A stretch of 20,015 nt of DNA from an uncultured Streptomyces sp. Lineage in GTDB: Bacteria > Actinomycetota > Actinomycetes > Streptomycetales > Streptomycetaceae. Within the stretch, counting starts at the first letter, position 1. Every line of letters starts with the position of its first letter. Location: the NCBI GenBank assembly GCA_946480485.1, contig CAMLJW010000040.1:1-20015 (forward strand), in the 5' to 3' direction. The position numbers were made by a program, and so were the translations under genes. This document shows positions 9,123 to 16,335 of the stretch, piece after piece. A model generated the notes under the pieces. That model was not told the origin of the DNA. It made no database searches and was given only the letters and a program-made list of their open reading frames with translations.

Positions 9123-10286
9123 ATGGCTGATCAGTACGCGCAATCCCGTGAGGAGAACCGGCCCATCGAGATACCGGCGATCCGGTGGGACGAGCCGCCG
9201 GAAGGCCCCGTACTGGTCCTTCTCGACCAGACGCGGCTGCCGGCCGAGGAGGTCGAGCTGGTGTGCACCGACGCGCCCGCGCTGGTGGAGGCGATCCGCA
9301 AGCTGGCTGTGCGTGGGGCGCCGCTGCTCGGTATCGCCGGGGCGTACGGGGTCGCGCTCGCCGCCGCACGAGGGTTCGACGTGGACGACGCCGCGGAGGC
9401 GCTGGCGAGCGCACGTCCCACCGCGGTGAACCTTTCGCACGGTGTGCGTAGGGCTCAGGCGGCGCACCGTGCCGCCCTCCTCGGTGGCGGTGACCAGAAG
9501 CAGGCCGCCGAGGCCGCGCTCGCCGCCGCGCGCGCCCTCCACCAGGAGGACGCCGAGGCCAGTGCCCGTATGGCCGAGCACGGTCTGGCGCTGCTGGACG
9601 AGCTGCTGCACGGGGGCGACCACCGGATCCTGACGCACTGCAACACAGGGGCGCTGGTGTCCGGCGGTGAGGGCACGGCGTTCGCCGTGGCGCTCGCCGC
9701 GCACCGGGCAGGGCGGCTGCGCAGGCTGTGGGTGGACGAGACGCGGCCGTTGCTGCAGGGAGCTCGGCTGACGGCGTACGAGGCCGAGCGCAGTGGGATG
9801 GCGTACACGTTGCTGACGGACAACGCGGCGGGCTCGCTTTTCTCGGCGGGGGAGGTCGACGCGGTGCTGATCGGGGCGGACCGGATCGCCGCCGACGGCT
9901 CGGTGGCGAACAAGGTGGGGAGCTATCCGCTCGCGGTGCTGGCCCGGTACCACCATGTGCCGTTCGTGGTGGTGGCGCCGGTGACGACGGTGGATCCGGA
10001 TACCTCGGACGGAGCGTCCATCGAGGTCGAGCAGCGCGCCGGTCATGAAGTGACCAAGATCACAGCAGCCCAGGTGCCGGTCGCCGGAGCGGAAGCGGGA
10101 GGCGGGATTCCGGTGGCACCCCTGGGCACCCAGGCGTACAACCCGGCGTTCGACGTGACGCCGCCCGAGCTGGTGACGGCGATCGTCACCGAGGAGGGCG
10201 CCGTGTCGCCCGTCACAGCGAAAGCCCTTGCCGAGCTATGCGCCAGATCACCCCGGATCACGTTCAGTGAGGTCGATCATCCGTGA
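9123..10286 (+). CDS. mtnA: S-methyl-5-thioribose-1-phosphate isomerase
   Basis: This 387-residue cytosolic enzyme converts 5-methylthioribose-1-phosphate to 5-methylthioribulose-1-phosphate in the methionine salvage pathway. Signature segments are RGAPLLGIAGAYGVALAA (64-81), the catalytic cysteine in HCNTG (Cys173), DETRPLLQGARLTAYE (205-220), LTDNAAGSL, and GADRIAADGSVANKVG (251-266) with the catalytic Asp253. AYNPAFDVTPPELV (339-352) is the conserved C-terminal motif. The length is normal for bacterial members. These motifs separate it from the related eIF2B alpha/beta/delta proteins. The ATG at 9123 starts at the usual family N-terminus; the longer open frame from 8958 is upstream noise. 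The rest of the salvage pathway is not in the window. It is followed by a hairpin and then mtrA, so may be a separate transcript. Confidence 0.95.
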   Translation: MADQYAQSREENRPIEIPAIRWDEPPEGPVLVLLDQTRLPAEEVELVCTDAPALVEAIRKLAVRGAPLLGIAGAYGVALAAARGFDVDDAAEALASARPTAVNLSHGVRRAQAAHRAALLGGGDQKQAAEAALAAARALHQEDAEASARMAEHGLALLDELLHGGDHRILTHCNTGALVSGGEGTAFAVALAAHRAGRLRRLWVDETRPLLQGARLTAYEAERSGMAYTLLTDNAAGSLFSAGEVDAVLIGADRIAADGSVANKVGSYPLAVLARYHHVPFVVVAPVTTVDPDTSDGASIEVEQRAGHEVTKITAAQVPVAGAEAGGGIPVAPLGTQAYNPAFDVTPPELVTAIVTEEGAVSPVTAKALAELCARSPRITFSEVDHP

Positions 10287-10303
10287 CCGGTGGCCGGGCA
10301 CGG
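10281..10303 (+). terminator. Hairpin at the end of mtnA
   Basis: CCGTG-A-CCGG (10281-10290) pairs with CCGG-G-CACGG (10294-10303) around a 3-nt loop, with one A/G mismatch. It overlaps the mtnA stop codon and is followed by a second small GGCG/CGCC stem. It is a plausible but unproven terminator separating mtnA from mtrA. Confidence 0.4.
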
Positions 10304-10415
10304 CGGGGTTTCGCCGGCGGGCCGCCTCCCCGCTGCCTCCATGCCGCTGCCGCGGGATGTGCGGCATCCACGGCTCCGAACACAGACAGGCACCAGCGAT
10401 CATGTACGACATGTC

Positions 10416-10430
10416 GTCACGGTCCGTGAC
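10416..10430 (+). promoter_or_regulatory. Candidate MtrA-type binding site upstream of mtrA
   Basis: GTCACGGTCCGTGAC is a near-perfect palindrome (7-bp arms around one T) and also reads as two GTNAC half-sites 5 bp apart. OmpR/PhoP-type actinobacterial regulators, including MtrA, are reported to recognise repeated GTNAC-like elements. It lies 40 bp before the mtrA start, where autoregulation would be expected. A further dyad, CATGT-ACG-ACATG, lies at 10401-10413. Confidence 0.45.
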
Positions 10431-10469
10431 GTACCTCACCACTGCCGTTGCCACTGTTATGAGAATGGG

Positions 10470-11159
10470 ATGATGTCGTTTATGAAGGGACGAGTCCTTG
10501 TCGTCGATGACGACACCGCACTGGCCGAGATGCTCGGCATTGTGCTGCGTGGTGAAGGTTTTGAGCCGTCTTTCGTAGCTGACGGCGACAAGGCGTTGGC
10601 TGCATTCCGTGAGGCCAAGCCCGATCTGGTGCTGCTGGATCTGATGCTGCCGGGCCGGGACGGTATCGAGGTGTGCCGTCTGATCAGGGCGGAGTCCGGG
10701 GTGCCGATCGTGATGCTCACGGCCAAGAGCGACACCGTCGATGTCGTGGTCGGCCTGGAGTCGGGTGCTGACGACTACATCGTGAAGCCGTTCAAGCCGA
10801 AGGAGCTGGTGGCGCGGATCCGGGCGCGGCTGCGGAGGTCGGAGGAGCCGGCGCCCGAGCAGCTCTCCATCGGCGACCTCGTCATCGACGTGGCCGGTCA
10901 CTCCGTGAAGCGGGACGGGCAGTCGATCGCGCTGACGCCGCTGGAGTTCGATCTCCTGGTGGCGCTGGCCCGGAAGCCATGGCAGGTGTTCACGCGTGAG
11001 GTGCTCCTCGAGCAGGTGTGGGGCTACCGGCACGCGGCGGACACCCGCCTTGTCAATGTTCATGTGCAGCGGCTGCGCTCGAAGGTGGAGAAGGACCCGG
11101 AGCGGCCGGACATCGTAGTGACTGTCCGTGGTGTCGGTTACAAGGCCGGACCGAGCTGA
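10470..11159 (+). CDS. mtrA: Two-component response regulator MtrA (OmpR/PhoB type)
   Basis: This 229-residue regulator matches actinobacterial MtrA closely throughout. The receiver domain (about 7-120) has the acidic pocket DDD (13-15), phosphoacceptor Asp57 in LVLLDLMLPG, Thr84 and Lys106. The winged-helix domain (about 130-226) includes LTPLEFDLLVALARKPWQVFTRE and the ending TVRGVGYKAGPS. MtrA binds DNA and, in actinobacteria, controls cell-division, envelope and (in Streptomyces) developmental and antibiotic genes. Two adjacent ATGs (10470 and 10473) and a third at 10482 (MKGRVLVVDDD) are possible starts; the first gives the family length. The ribosome binding site is weak (GAGAATGGG). 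The mtrB start lies 1 nt after its stop, so they are co-transcribed. Confidence 0.97.
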   Translation: MMSFMKGRVLVVDDDTALAEMLGIVLRGEGFEPSFVADGDKALAAFREAKPDLVLLDLMLPGRDGIEVCRLIRAESGVPIVMLTAKSDTVDVVVGLESGADDYIVKPFKPKELVARIRARLRRSEEPAPEQLSIGDLVIDVAGHSVKRDGQSIALTPLEFDLLVALARKPWQVFTREVLLEQVWGYRHAADTRLVNVHVQRLRSKVEKDPERPDIVVTVRGVGYKAGPS

Positions 11160-11160
11160 C

Positions 11161-13287
11161 GTGTCACGGGACAGTGCCGCTTCGGCGCCCGGTCAGCCGG
11201 GGTCCCGCGCGGGGCGGCCTGTCAGCCGGAAGACGACGGGCCCCTTCTGGGCCCGGTTCATCAAGGGCGGGCTGCTGCAGGGCGGGGTCCAGGGCAGCCC
11301 GGTCCTCCGGCTGTTCATGCGCTGGGTGCGCCGCCCGCTGCTGCCCGTCATGCGACTGTGGCGGCGCAACATCCAGCTCAAGGTCGTCGTCACGACCCTG
11401 CTGATGTCGCTGGGTGTCGTCCTGCTGCTGGGTTTCGTCGTCATCGGGCAGGTGCGCAACGGCCTGCTGGACGCCAAGGTGAAAGCCTCAGAGAGCCAGG
11501 CCACCGGCGGGTTCGGCGTGGCCAAGCAGCGGGCGGACGCAGCCGTCAGCGCCGGTGGCGACGACGGATCCGGCACGGAAGGACGGCCCGTCCAGAACAT
11601 CAGCGCGTGGCTGAGCGACCTGGTGGAGTCCCTCTCCAGCGGCGGCCAGGGGGCCTTCGACGTGGTCACGCTCAGCTCCGCCGCTGTCGGCGGCGCCGAC
11701 AGCGGCGGGCGCGGGCCGCGTTCCTCGGGCGGTGTCGATCCGGCGACGAGCGTGCCCGAAGACCTGCGCCATCGGATCGACGAGAGCATGCTCCCGGCCC
11801 AGAGCTACACGCGCATCGTCTACAAGACCGGCCAGGACTCCCAGCCGGGACTGGTCATCGGCAAGCAGGTGAACGACCCGAACGGGGACCCGTACCAGCT
11901 GTACTACCTCTTCCCGCTCACACAGGAGGAGAAGTCACTCAGCCTGGTCAAGGGGACGCTCGCGACGGCCGGTCTGTTCGTCGTCGTGCTCCTCGGGGCG
12001 ATCGCCTGGCTCGTGGTGCGCCAGGTCGTCACGCCCGTCCGGATGGCCGCGGGGATCGCCGAGCGGCTGTCCGCCGGGCGTCTTCAGGAGCGTATGAAGG
12101 TCACCGGTGAGGACGACATCGCTCGGCTCGGCGAGGCCTTCAACAAGATGGCGCAGAACCTTCAGTTGCAGATCCAGCAGCTGGAGAACCTGTCGCGGAT
12201 GCAGCGGCGGTTCGTGTCCGACGTGTCGCACGAGCTGCGTACGCCGCTGACGACCGTACGGATGGCCGCCGATGTCATCCATGACGCGCGGGTGGACTTC
12301 GATCCGGTCACCGCGCGGTCGGCCGAGCTGCTCGCCGATCAACTGGACCGGTTCGAGACTCTGCTCGCGGATCTGCTGGAGATCAGCCGGTTCGACGCGG
12401 GCGCGGCGGCTCTGGACGCAGAGCCGATAGATCTGCGGGACGTCGTACGCCGGGTGGTGAGCGGTGCCGAGCCGCTCGCCGAACGCAAGGGCACACAGAT
12501 CATGGTCGTCGGCGATCAGCAGGCGGTGGTCGCGGAGGCCGATGCGCGGCGTGTGGAGCGGGTGCTGCGGAATCTCGTCGTCAACGCCGTGGAGCACGGC
12601 GAGGGCAAGGACGTGGTGGTCAAGCTCGCCGCGGCGGGCGGCGCGGTCGCGGTCGCGGTGCGCGACTACGGAGTGGGGCTCAAGCCCGGCGAGGCGACCC
12701 GTGTGTTCAGCCGCTTCTGGCGAGCCGACCCGGCACGCGCACGTACCACCGGTGGTACGGGGCTGGGGCTGTCCATCGCCCTGGAGGACGCGCGGTTGCA
12801 CGGAGGCTGGCTGCAGGCCTGGGGCGAGCCTGGCGGCGGCTCGCAGTTCCGGCTGACACTGCCGCGGACCGCTGACGAGCCGCTGAGGGGCTCGCCCCTA
12901 CCCCTGGAGCCCAAGGACTCGCGGCGCAGCCGCGGGCCGAACGACGCGGGGGTGCCCGTCGGAGGTACGAAGAAGCTGGCGACGGTGCCCGCGCAGGCCG
13001 GTGACGGCGCCGTGCCGCCGATGCCGCCGCGAGCGCTGCTGGCCCCGCGGTTGGCGGGCGCGGTGGATCCGGCGGCGCTGCCCGGCAACGGCGCTCGTGT
13101 GGTGCCGCGGCCCACGGTCGACGCGCGCGGTGCCGCCCCGGTACCCGAGGGGCCCGGGGAGCCTGGAGAGATGCCGCCCAAGGGCGACCCGGGAACCGGC
13201 GAGGAGCCCGGTCAGTTGAAGCAAGGGGGGGGAAACTCGTGGGCGCTGACGGCAAGCGGGTCGGCCGACGGCGTCCGATGCGGATAG
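11161..13287 (+). CDS. mtrB: Two-component sensor histidine kinase MtrB
   Basis: This 708-residue membrane kinase phosphorylates MtrA. Residues 71-97 and 265-287 are transmembrane helices framing an extracytoplasmic sensor domain (98-264), followed by HAMP (288-340). The phosphoacceptor is His357 in SDVSHELRTPL. The ATPase domain shows the N-box NLVVNAVEHG (471-480), DYGVGL (502-507) and GGTGLGLSI (531-539). Residues about 571-708 are a long Pro/Gly-rich, probably disordered tail typical of Streptomyces MtrB. The GTG start lies 1 nt after the mtrA stop; the in-frame ATG-like codon at 11128 is inside mtrA. The 3' end overlaps lpqB by 49 nt in another frame, across a run of eight G. Two small palindromes in the tail-coding region suggest insertion of a repeat element. 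Confidence 0.96.
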   Translation: MSRDSAASAPGQPGSRAGRPVSRKTTGPFWARFIKGGLLQGGVQGSPVLRLFMRWVRRPLLPVMRLWRRNIQLKVVVTTLLMSLGVVLLLGFVVIGQVRNGLLDAKVKASESQATGGFGVAKQRADAAVSAGGDDGSGTEGRPVQNISAWLSDLVESLSSGGQGAFDVVTLSSAAVGGADSGGRGPRSSGGVDPATSVPEDLRHRIDESMLPAQSYTRIVYKTGQDSQPGLVIGKQVNDPNGDPYQLYYLFPLTQEEKSLSLVKGTLATAGLFVVVLLGAIAWLVVRQVVTPVRMAAGIAERLSAGRLQERMKVTGEDDIARLGEAFNKMAQNLQLQIQQLENLSRMQRRFVSDVSHELRTPLTTVRMAADVIHDARVDFDPVTARSAELLADQLDRFETLLADLLEISRFDAGAAALDAEPIDLRDVVRRVVSGAEPLAERKGTQIMVVGDQQAVVAEADARRVERVLRNLVVNAVEHGEGKDVVVKLAAAGGAVAVAVRDYGVGLKPGEATRVFSRFWRADPARARTTGGTGLGLSIALEDARLHGGWLQAWGEPGGGSQFRLTLPRTADEPLRGSPLPLEPKDSRRSRGPNDAGVPVGGTKKLATVPAQAGDGAVPPMPPRALLAPRLAGAVDPAALPGNGARVVPRPTVDARGAAPVPEGPGEPGEMPPKGDPGTGEEPGQLKQGGGNSWALTASGSADGVRCG
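12886..12934 (+). repeat. Paired small palindromes inside the mtrB tail
   Basis: AGGGGC/GCCCCT (12886-12899) and CGCGGC-GCA-GCCGCG (12920-12934) form two hairpins back to back. They encode LRGSPLPLEPKDSRRSRG, which does not resemble the kinase core. The sequence style (GGGGCTCGCCCC followed by a CGCGGC palindrome) resembles interspersed palindromes common between Streptomyces genes. Confidence 0.4.
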
Positions 13288-15074
13288 TGGCGTATGTCGG
13301 CTGCGGAGCCGTTCTGCTGACCGGGTGCGCCTCGATGCCGGACAGCGGGGATCTGCGCGATGTCGAGGCCTCGCAGCGACCGGACGCGCAGGTCCGGGTC
13401 TTCGCGATGCCGCCGCGGGAGAACGCTCGGCCCGACGAGATCGTGCAAAGCTTCCTCGAGGCGCTGACCAGCGACGATCCGCAGTTCGAGACGGCGAAAA
13501 GGTACCTGACCAAGGACGCCCGGAACACGTGGCAGCCCTACCGTTCGACCACCGTGCTCGCGGACGGGCCGAGCGCCGTGAAGCACAACGGCAGCCGGGA
13601 AGCGACCGGTGACTACGAGTACGCCCTGACCGGCGACAAGGTCGCCGAGGTGGACAGGCAGTTTGCGTACGAGCCCGCCGAAGGGACGTACAACGAGAGG
13701 GTGCATCTCACGCAGCAGGAGGAGGCGGACGGCACCAGGCAGTGGCGCATCGACTCACTGCCGCAGGGCGTGGTGCTGGGCAGGTCCGACTTCCAGCGCC
13801 ACTACGTCTCCGTCAACAAGTACTACTTCGCGTCCAACTCGCCAAGCGCCGACCGGCCCGGGACCGTGGCCGATCCCGTCTACGTGCGCCGGCAGGTCGA
13901 TCCGGTGACGCATATGGTCAGGGCGCTCCTGAAAGGGCCGACCAGGTGGCTCGCGCCGGTTGTCAGGTCCAGCTTCCCCACCGGTGTGGCGCTGCGGAAG
14001 GGCGTCCAGACGCTTACGCCCGACGACCAGAACAAGCTGACGGTGCCGTTGAACAGGAAGGCCGATGGCGTCGGGCAGTCCCAGTGCAGCGAGATGGCGG
14101 CCCAGCTCCTCTACACCCTCCAGGACTTGACGCCCACGGGAATCGACGAGGTGGAGCTGCAGCGCTCGGACGGCTCGCAGCTGTGTGTGCTCGGCGAGAA
14201 CCGGGCCGAGATCATCGCCTCGCACGGCACGGGAAAGCATGCCGATTACGAGTACTTCATCGACGGCGACCACCGGCTCGTACGGATACCGGCCGGCACC
14301 AACCAGGAGCCCACTCCGGTGCCCGGTGCGCTCGGTGAAGGTGACACGGAGCTGCGGGCGGCCGCGATATCTCGGGACGAGGAGAGCGCGGCCGGGGTGT
14401 CGCTCGACGGGCGTTCGCTGTACGTCGGGTCGCTCACGTCGGGCGGTTCACTCGGCGATCCCGTGATCCGGAGCAAGGCGAAAACGCAGGAGGACGGGCT
14501 GACGACGCCCAGTTGGGACGCGAGCGACGACCTGTGGGTGGCCGACCGCGACCCGAGGGAGGCCCGGCTGCTCCTGCTGGAGAAGGGCCGGGACGAGCCG
14601 CTGGAGGTCAAAACGCCCGGGATCGAGGGACAGATCGAGGCGGTGCGGGTGGCCGCCGACGGTGTGCGCATCGCGCTGATCGTGCAGAAGGCCGGCAAGA
14701 CCTCGCTGCTCATCGGACGGATCGAGAGGCAGGACGGGGCAACCGGACGGCCCGTCGTCACGATCCACGAACCGCGGTCCGTGGCGCCGCAGCTGGAGGA
14801 GGCCACGGCCATGTCCTGGGCCGGGGACAGCAGACTGGTCGTAGTGGGGCAGGAGAAGGGCGGCGTGCAGCAGATTCGGTACGTCCAGGTCGACGGCTCC
14901 ACACCGGTCGGCCCGGCGCCCTCCGCGCTCACCGGTGTGAAGGAGATCGCCGCCTTTGAGGACGAACGGCTGCCGCTGGTGGCGCACTCGGAGGACGGGA
15001 TCGTGCGGCTCTCGTCCGGTTCGCAGTGGCAGAAGGTGGTCAAGTTGGGGACGGCGCCGGTTTATCCGGGGTAG
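13239..15074 (+). CDS. lpqB: Lipoprotein LpqB
   Basis: This 611-residue exported lipoprotein has a positively charged n-region (KRVGRRRPMR), a hydrophobic stretch and the lipobox LLTGC with lipidated Cys30. Residues about 35-200 are the N-terminal domain, about 205-310 contain a GerMN-type domain (MVRALLKGPTRWLAPVVRSSFP, 226-247), and about 325-605 form a beta-propeller-like domain. In mycobacteria LpqB interacts with MtrB and modulates MtrAB output, and gene order supports this role here. The GTG at 13239 is chosen because a G-rich ribosome binding site (AAGGGGGGGG) lies 6 nt upstream and it keeps the charged n-region; an ATG at 13278 would leave a single arginine. It overlaps the mtrB end by 49 nt. 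Confidence 0.95.
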   Translation: MGADGKRVGRRRPMRIVAYVGCGAVLLTGCASMPDSGDLRDVEASQRPDAQVRVFAMPPRENARPDEIVQSFLEALTSDDPQFETAKRYLTKDARNTWQPYRSTTVLADGPSAVKHNGSREATGDYEYALTGDKVAEVDRQFAYEPAEGTYNERVHLTQQEEADGTRQWRIDSLPQGVVLGRSDFQRHYVSVNKYYFASNSPSADRPGTVADPVYVRRQVDPVTHMVRALLKGPTRWLAPVVRSSFPTGVALRKGVQTLTPDDQNKLTVPLNRKADGVGQSQCSEMAAQLLYTLQDLTPTGIDEVELQRSDGSQLCVLGENRAEIIASHGTGKHADYEYFIDGDHRLVRIPAGTNQEPTPVPGALGEGDTELRAAAISRDEESAAGVSLDGRSLYVGSLTSGGSLGDPVIRSKAKTQEDGLTTPSWDASDDLWVADRDPREARLLLLEKGRDEPLEVKTPGIEGQIEAVRVAADGVRIALIVQKAGKTSLLIGRIERQDGATGRPVVTIHEPRSVAPQLEEATAMSWAGDSRLVVVGQEKGGVQQIRYVQVDGSTPVGPAPSALTGVKEIAAFEDERLPLVAHSEDGIVRLSSGSQWQKVVKLGTAPVYPG

Positions 15075-15100
15075 CCGGTCTGTCGGCGTGGCCGGTGGCT

Positions 15101-15160
15101 GGTGGCCGGTGGTGGCCGGTGGTGGCCGGTGGTGGCCGGTGGTGGCCGGTGGTGGCCGGT
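15101..15160. repeat. Tandem decamer array, six perfect copies of GGTGGCCGGT
   Basis: Six identical 10-bp units lie head to tail, preceded by a degenerate GTGGCCGGTGGCT (15088-15100). The array starts 27 bp after the lpqB stop. Perfect identity suggests recent expansion, and copy number is likely to vary between strains. Both GGCC and CCGG palindromes occur in each unit. It is not inside a believable gene on either strand. Confidence 0.95.
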
Positions 15161-15184
15161 ACTGGATTACTGGGGTACTGGGGT
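15161..15184. repeat. Three-copy 8-bp repeat (ACTGGATT, ACTGGGGT, ACTGGGGT)
   Basis: It follows the decamer array with no gap. Two copies are identical and the first differs at two positions. It has a different unit length and composition from the decamer, so it is a separate slippage event. Confidence 0.8.
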
Positions 15185-15390
15185 ATCCGGTCCGTAGGCG
15201 GTAGCCGATCTGTGTCCGTCCCGGAAGGGACCCCACTCTTGGGCTTTCTCCAGCTACTCCTGGGTATTTCCTGGTCCCCGCGCGCCCCCCCCGTGTGAGG
15301 GACGGCGGTCTGCCGGTTGCGTGGCGTTGTCCACAGAAAGTTGTCCACAGGAGTGGCCGGGAAGCTCAGGCGTCGGTAACAGTGGTGGGC
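15185..15390 (+). promoter_or_regulatory. comF upstream region
   Basis: This holds a small GTCCC-GGAA-GGGAC hairpin (15218-15231), a run of eight C (15285-15292) and the two DnaA boxes listed separately. No convincing -10/-35 pair was found. The open frame that begins at 15295 reads into comF, but its first 32 residues are not family-like and would be encoded across the DnaA boxes. Confidence 0.4.
15327..15349 (+). promoter_or_regulatory. Two direct DnaA boxes, TTGTCCACA x2
   Basis: Exact TTGTCCACA occurs at 15327-15335 and 15341-15349, both on the plus strand, 14 bp start to start; each is followed by G. TTGTCCACA is the preferred DnaA box in high-GC Streptomyces origins. They lie 42 bp before the comF start and could act as a DnaA-regulated promoter or a DnaA titration site. 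Confidence 0.7.
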
Positions 15391-16248
15391 ATGCGAGGGT
15401 GGTGGCAGGACCTCACCGATCTGGTGCTGCCGGCCGAGTGTGGAGGCTGCGGAAGGCCTCGTACGGTGCTCTGTCCGGGGTGCCGTGCCGCCCTGATGAG
15501 GGCCGCACCGCGCCGGGTGCGACCGGTGCCCGAGCCGCCGGGGCTGCCTGTCGTGCACGCGGCGGCTCCGTACGAGGACGAGGTGCGGGCGGCGCTCCTC
15601 GCCCACAAGGAACGGGGCGCGCTGATGCTCACGGGGCCGCTGGGAATGGCGCTCGCGGGAGCCGTGCGGGCGGGGTCCGTCTTCGGCGGCGGGCCCGGAG
15701 CGCCGTTGCTGCTCGTTCCTGTGCCCTCCGCGCGGCGGGCGGTGCGGGCGCGGGGGCATGACCCGACGCGGCGGATCGCGCGTGCGGCGGCGGGTGAGCT
15801 GCGGCGTGCGGGGACGCCGGCCCGGGTGCTCGCGGTGCTGCGGCAGCGGCGTGCGGTGGCTGACCAGTCGGGGCTCGACTCACGGCAACGCCTGGACAAT
15901 CTTGCGGGCGCCCTGGAGGTGGCCTCCGGTGGCGCCCGGCTGCTGGCCCACGGCGGCGGTGTCGTGATCGTGGACGACCTGATGACGACGGGCGCGTCCC
16001 TGACGGAGGCGGCGCGGGCTTTGCAGGGCGCTCTCGCGGAGGGGGACGGCGTCTACGCACAGGCCGGCGGTGCGTACGGCCAGGTGTCACGAAGAACGCC
16101 GGGGGAAGAGATGCCACAAGCCACGAGGGCCAGGGAGGATCGGCCACAAGCGGTCGCGGGAACGGGCGGTCCGGACGGCACCGAAGACATGATCAGTGCG
16201 GCTGTCGTCGCCGCCTCTCCGGCTTCCTTCGAAAGAAAACGGAACTGA
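15391..16248 (+). CDS. comF: ComF family phosphoribosyltransferase-like protein
   Basis: This 285-residue protein has an N-terminal zinc finger with Cys17, Cys20, Cys28 and Cys31 (CGGC and CPGC) and a type I phosphoribosyltransferase-like domain. Its PRPP loop is VVIVDDLMTTGAS (191-203). Family motifs VPVPSARRAVRARGHDP (109-125) and QSGLDSRQRLDNLAGAL (159-175) are present. ComF takes part in DNA uptake in competent bacteria; in Streptomyces, where natural competence is not established, its role is unclear. Residues about 225-265 are a charged, low-complexity insert before the usual ending ISAAVVAASPASF. The ATG at 15391 matches the family N-terminus, though the ribosome binding site is weak; GTGs at 15382 and 15385 are alternatives. 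Confidence 0.9.
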   Translation: MRGWWQDLTDLVLPAECGGCGRPRTVLCPGCRAALMRAAPRRVRPVPEPPGLPVVHAAAPYEDEVRAALLAHKERGALMLTGPLGMALAGAVRAGSVFGGGPGAPLLLVPVPSARRAVRARGHDPTRRIARAAAGELRRAGTPARVLAVLRQRRAVADQSGLDSRQRLDNLAGALEVASGGARLLAHGGGVVIVDDLMTTGASLTEAARALQGALAEGDGVYAQAGGAYGQVSRRTPGEEMPQATRAREDRPQAVAGTGGPDGTEDMISAAVVAASPASFERKRN

Positions 16249-16281
16249 GTAAGAAGTTGCGTCGTTGCAGGTAACGAGAGG

Positions 16282-16296
16282 TTCAGTACAACTGAA
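16282..16296. promoter_or_regulatory. Perfect dyad TTCAGT-ACA-ACTGAA upstream of hpf
   Basis: Six-base arms are exactly complementary around 3 bases. It stands in an unusually AT-rich spot between comF and hpf, 270 bp before the hpf start, and looks like an operator for a dimeric regulator. A possible weak promoter, TTGCAG (16265-16270) and TACAAC (16287-16292), overlaps it. The regulator is unknown. Confidence 0.45.
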
Positions 16297-16335
16297 TGGA
16301 GGTACACGGCAGTAAAGGGTGACGACATCCGTCCA

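Noticed and set aside
6154..9429. Very long plus-strand open frame (1091 codons) opposite the membrane operon
   Set aside because: It is antisense to four well-supported genes, is Gly/Arg/Ala-rich and has no recognisable domain; long antisense frames are expected from the GC bias.
15101..15184. CRISPR array
   Set aside because: The units are 8-10 bp with no spacers and there are no cas genes; it is a simple tandem repeat.
15327..15349. Chromosomal replication origin
   Set aside because: Only two DnaA boxes, with no dnaA, dnaN or large box cluster; a regulatory or titration site is more likely.
15040..15759. Minus-strand frame encoding Pro/His/Thr repeats through the decamer array
   Set aside because: The repeats are simply the translated DNA array; the rest is antisense to comF and there is no ribosome binding site.
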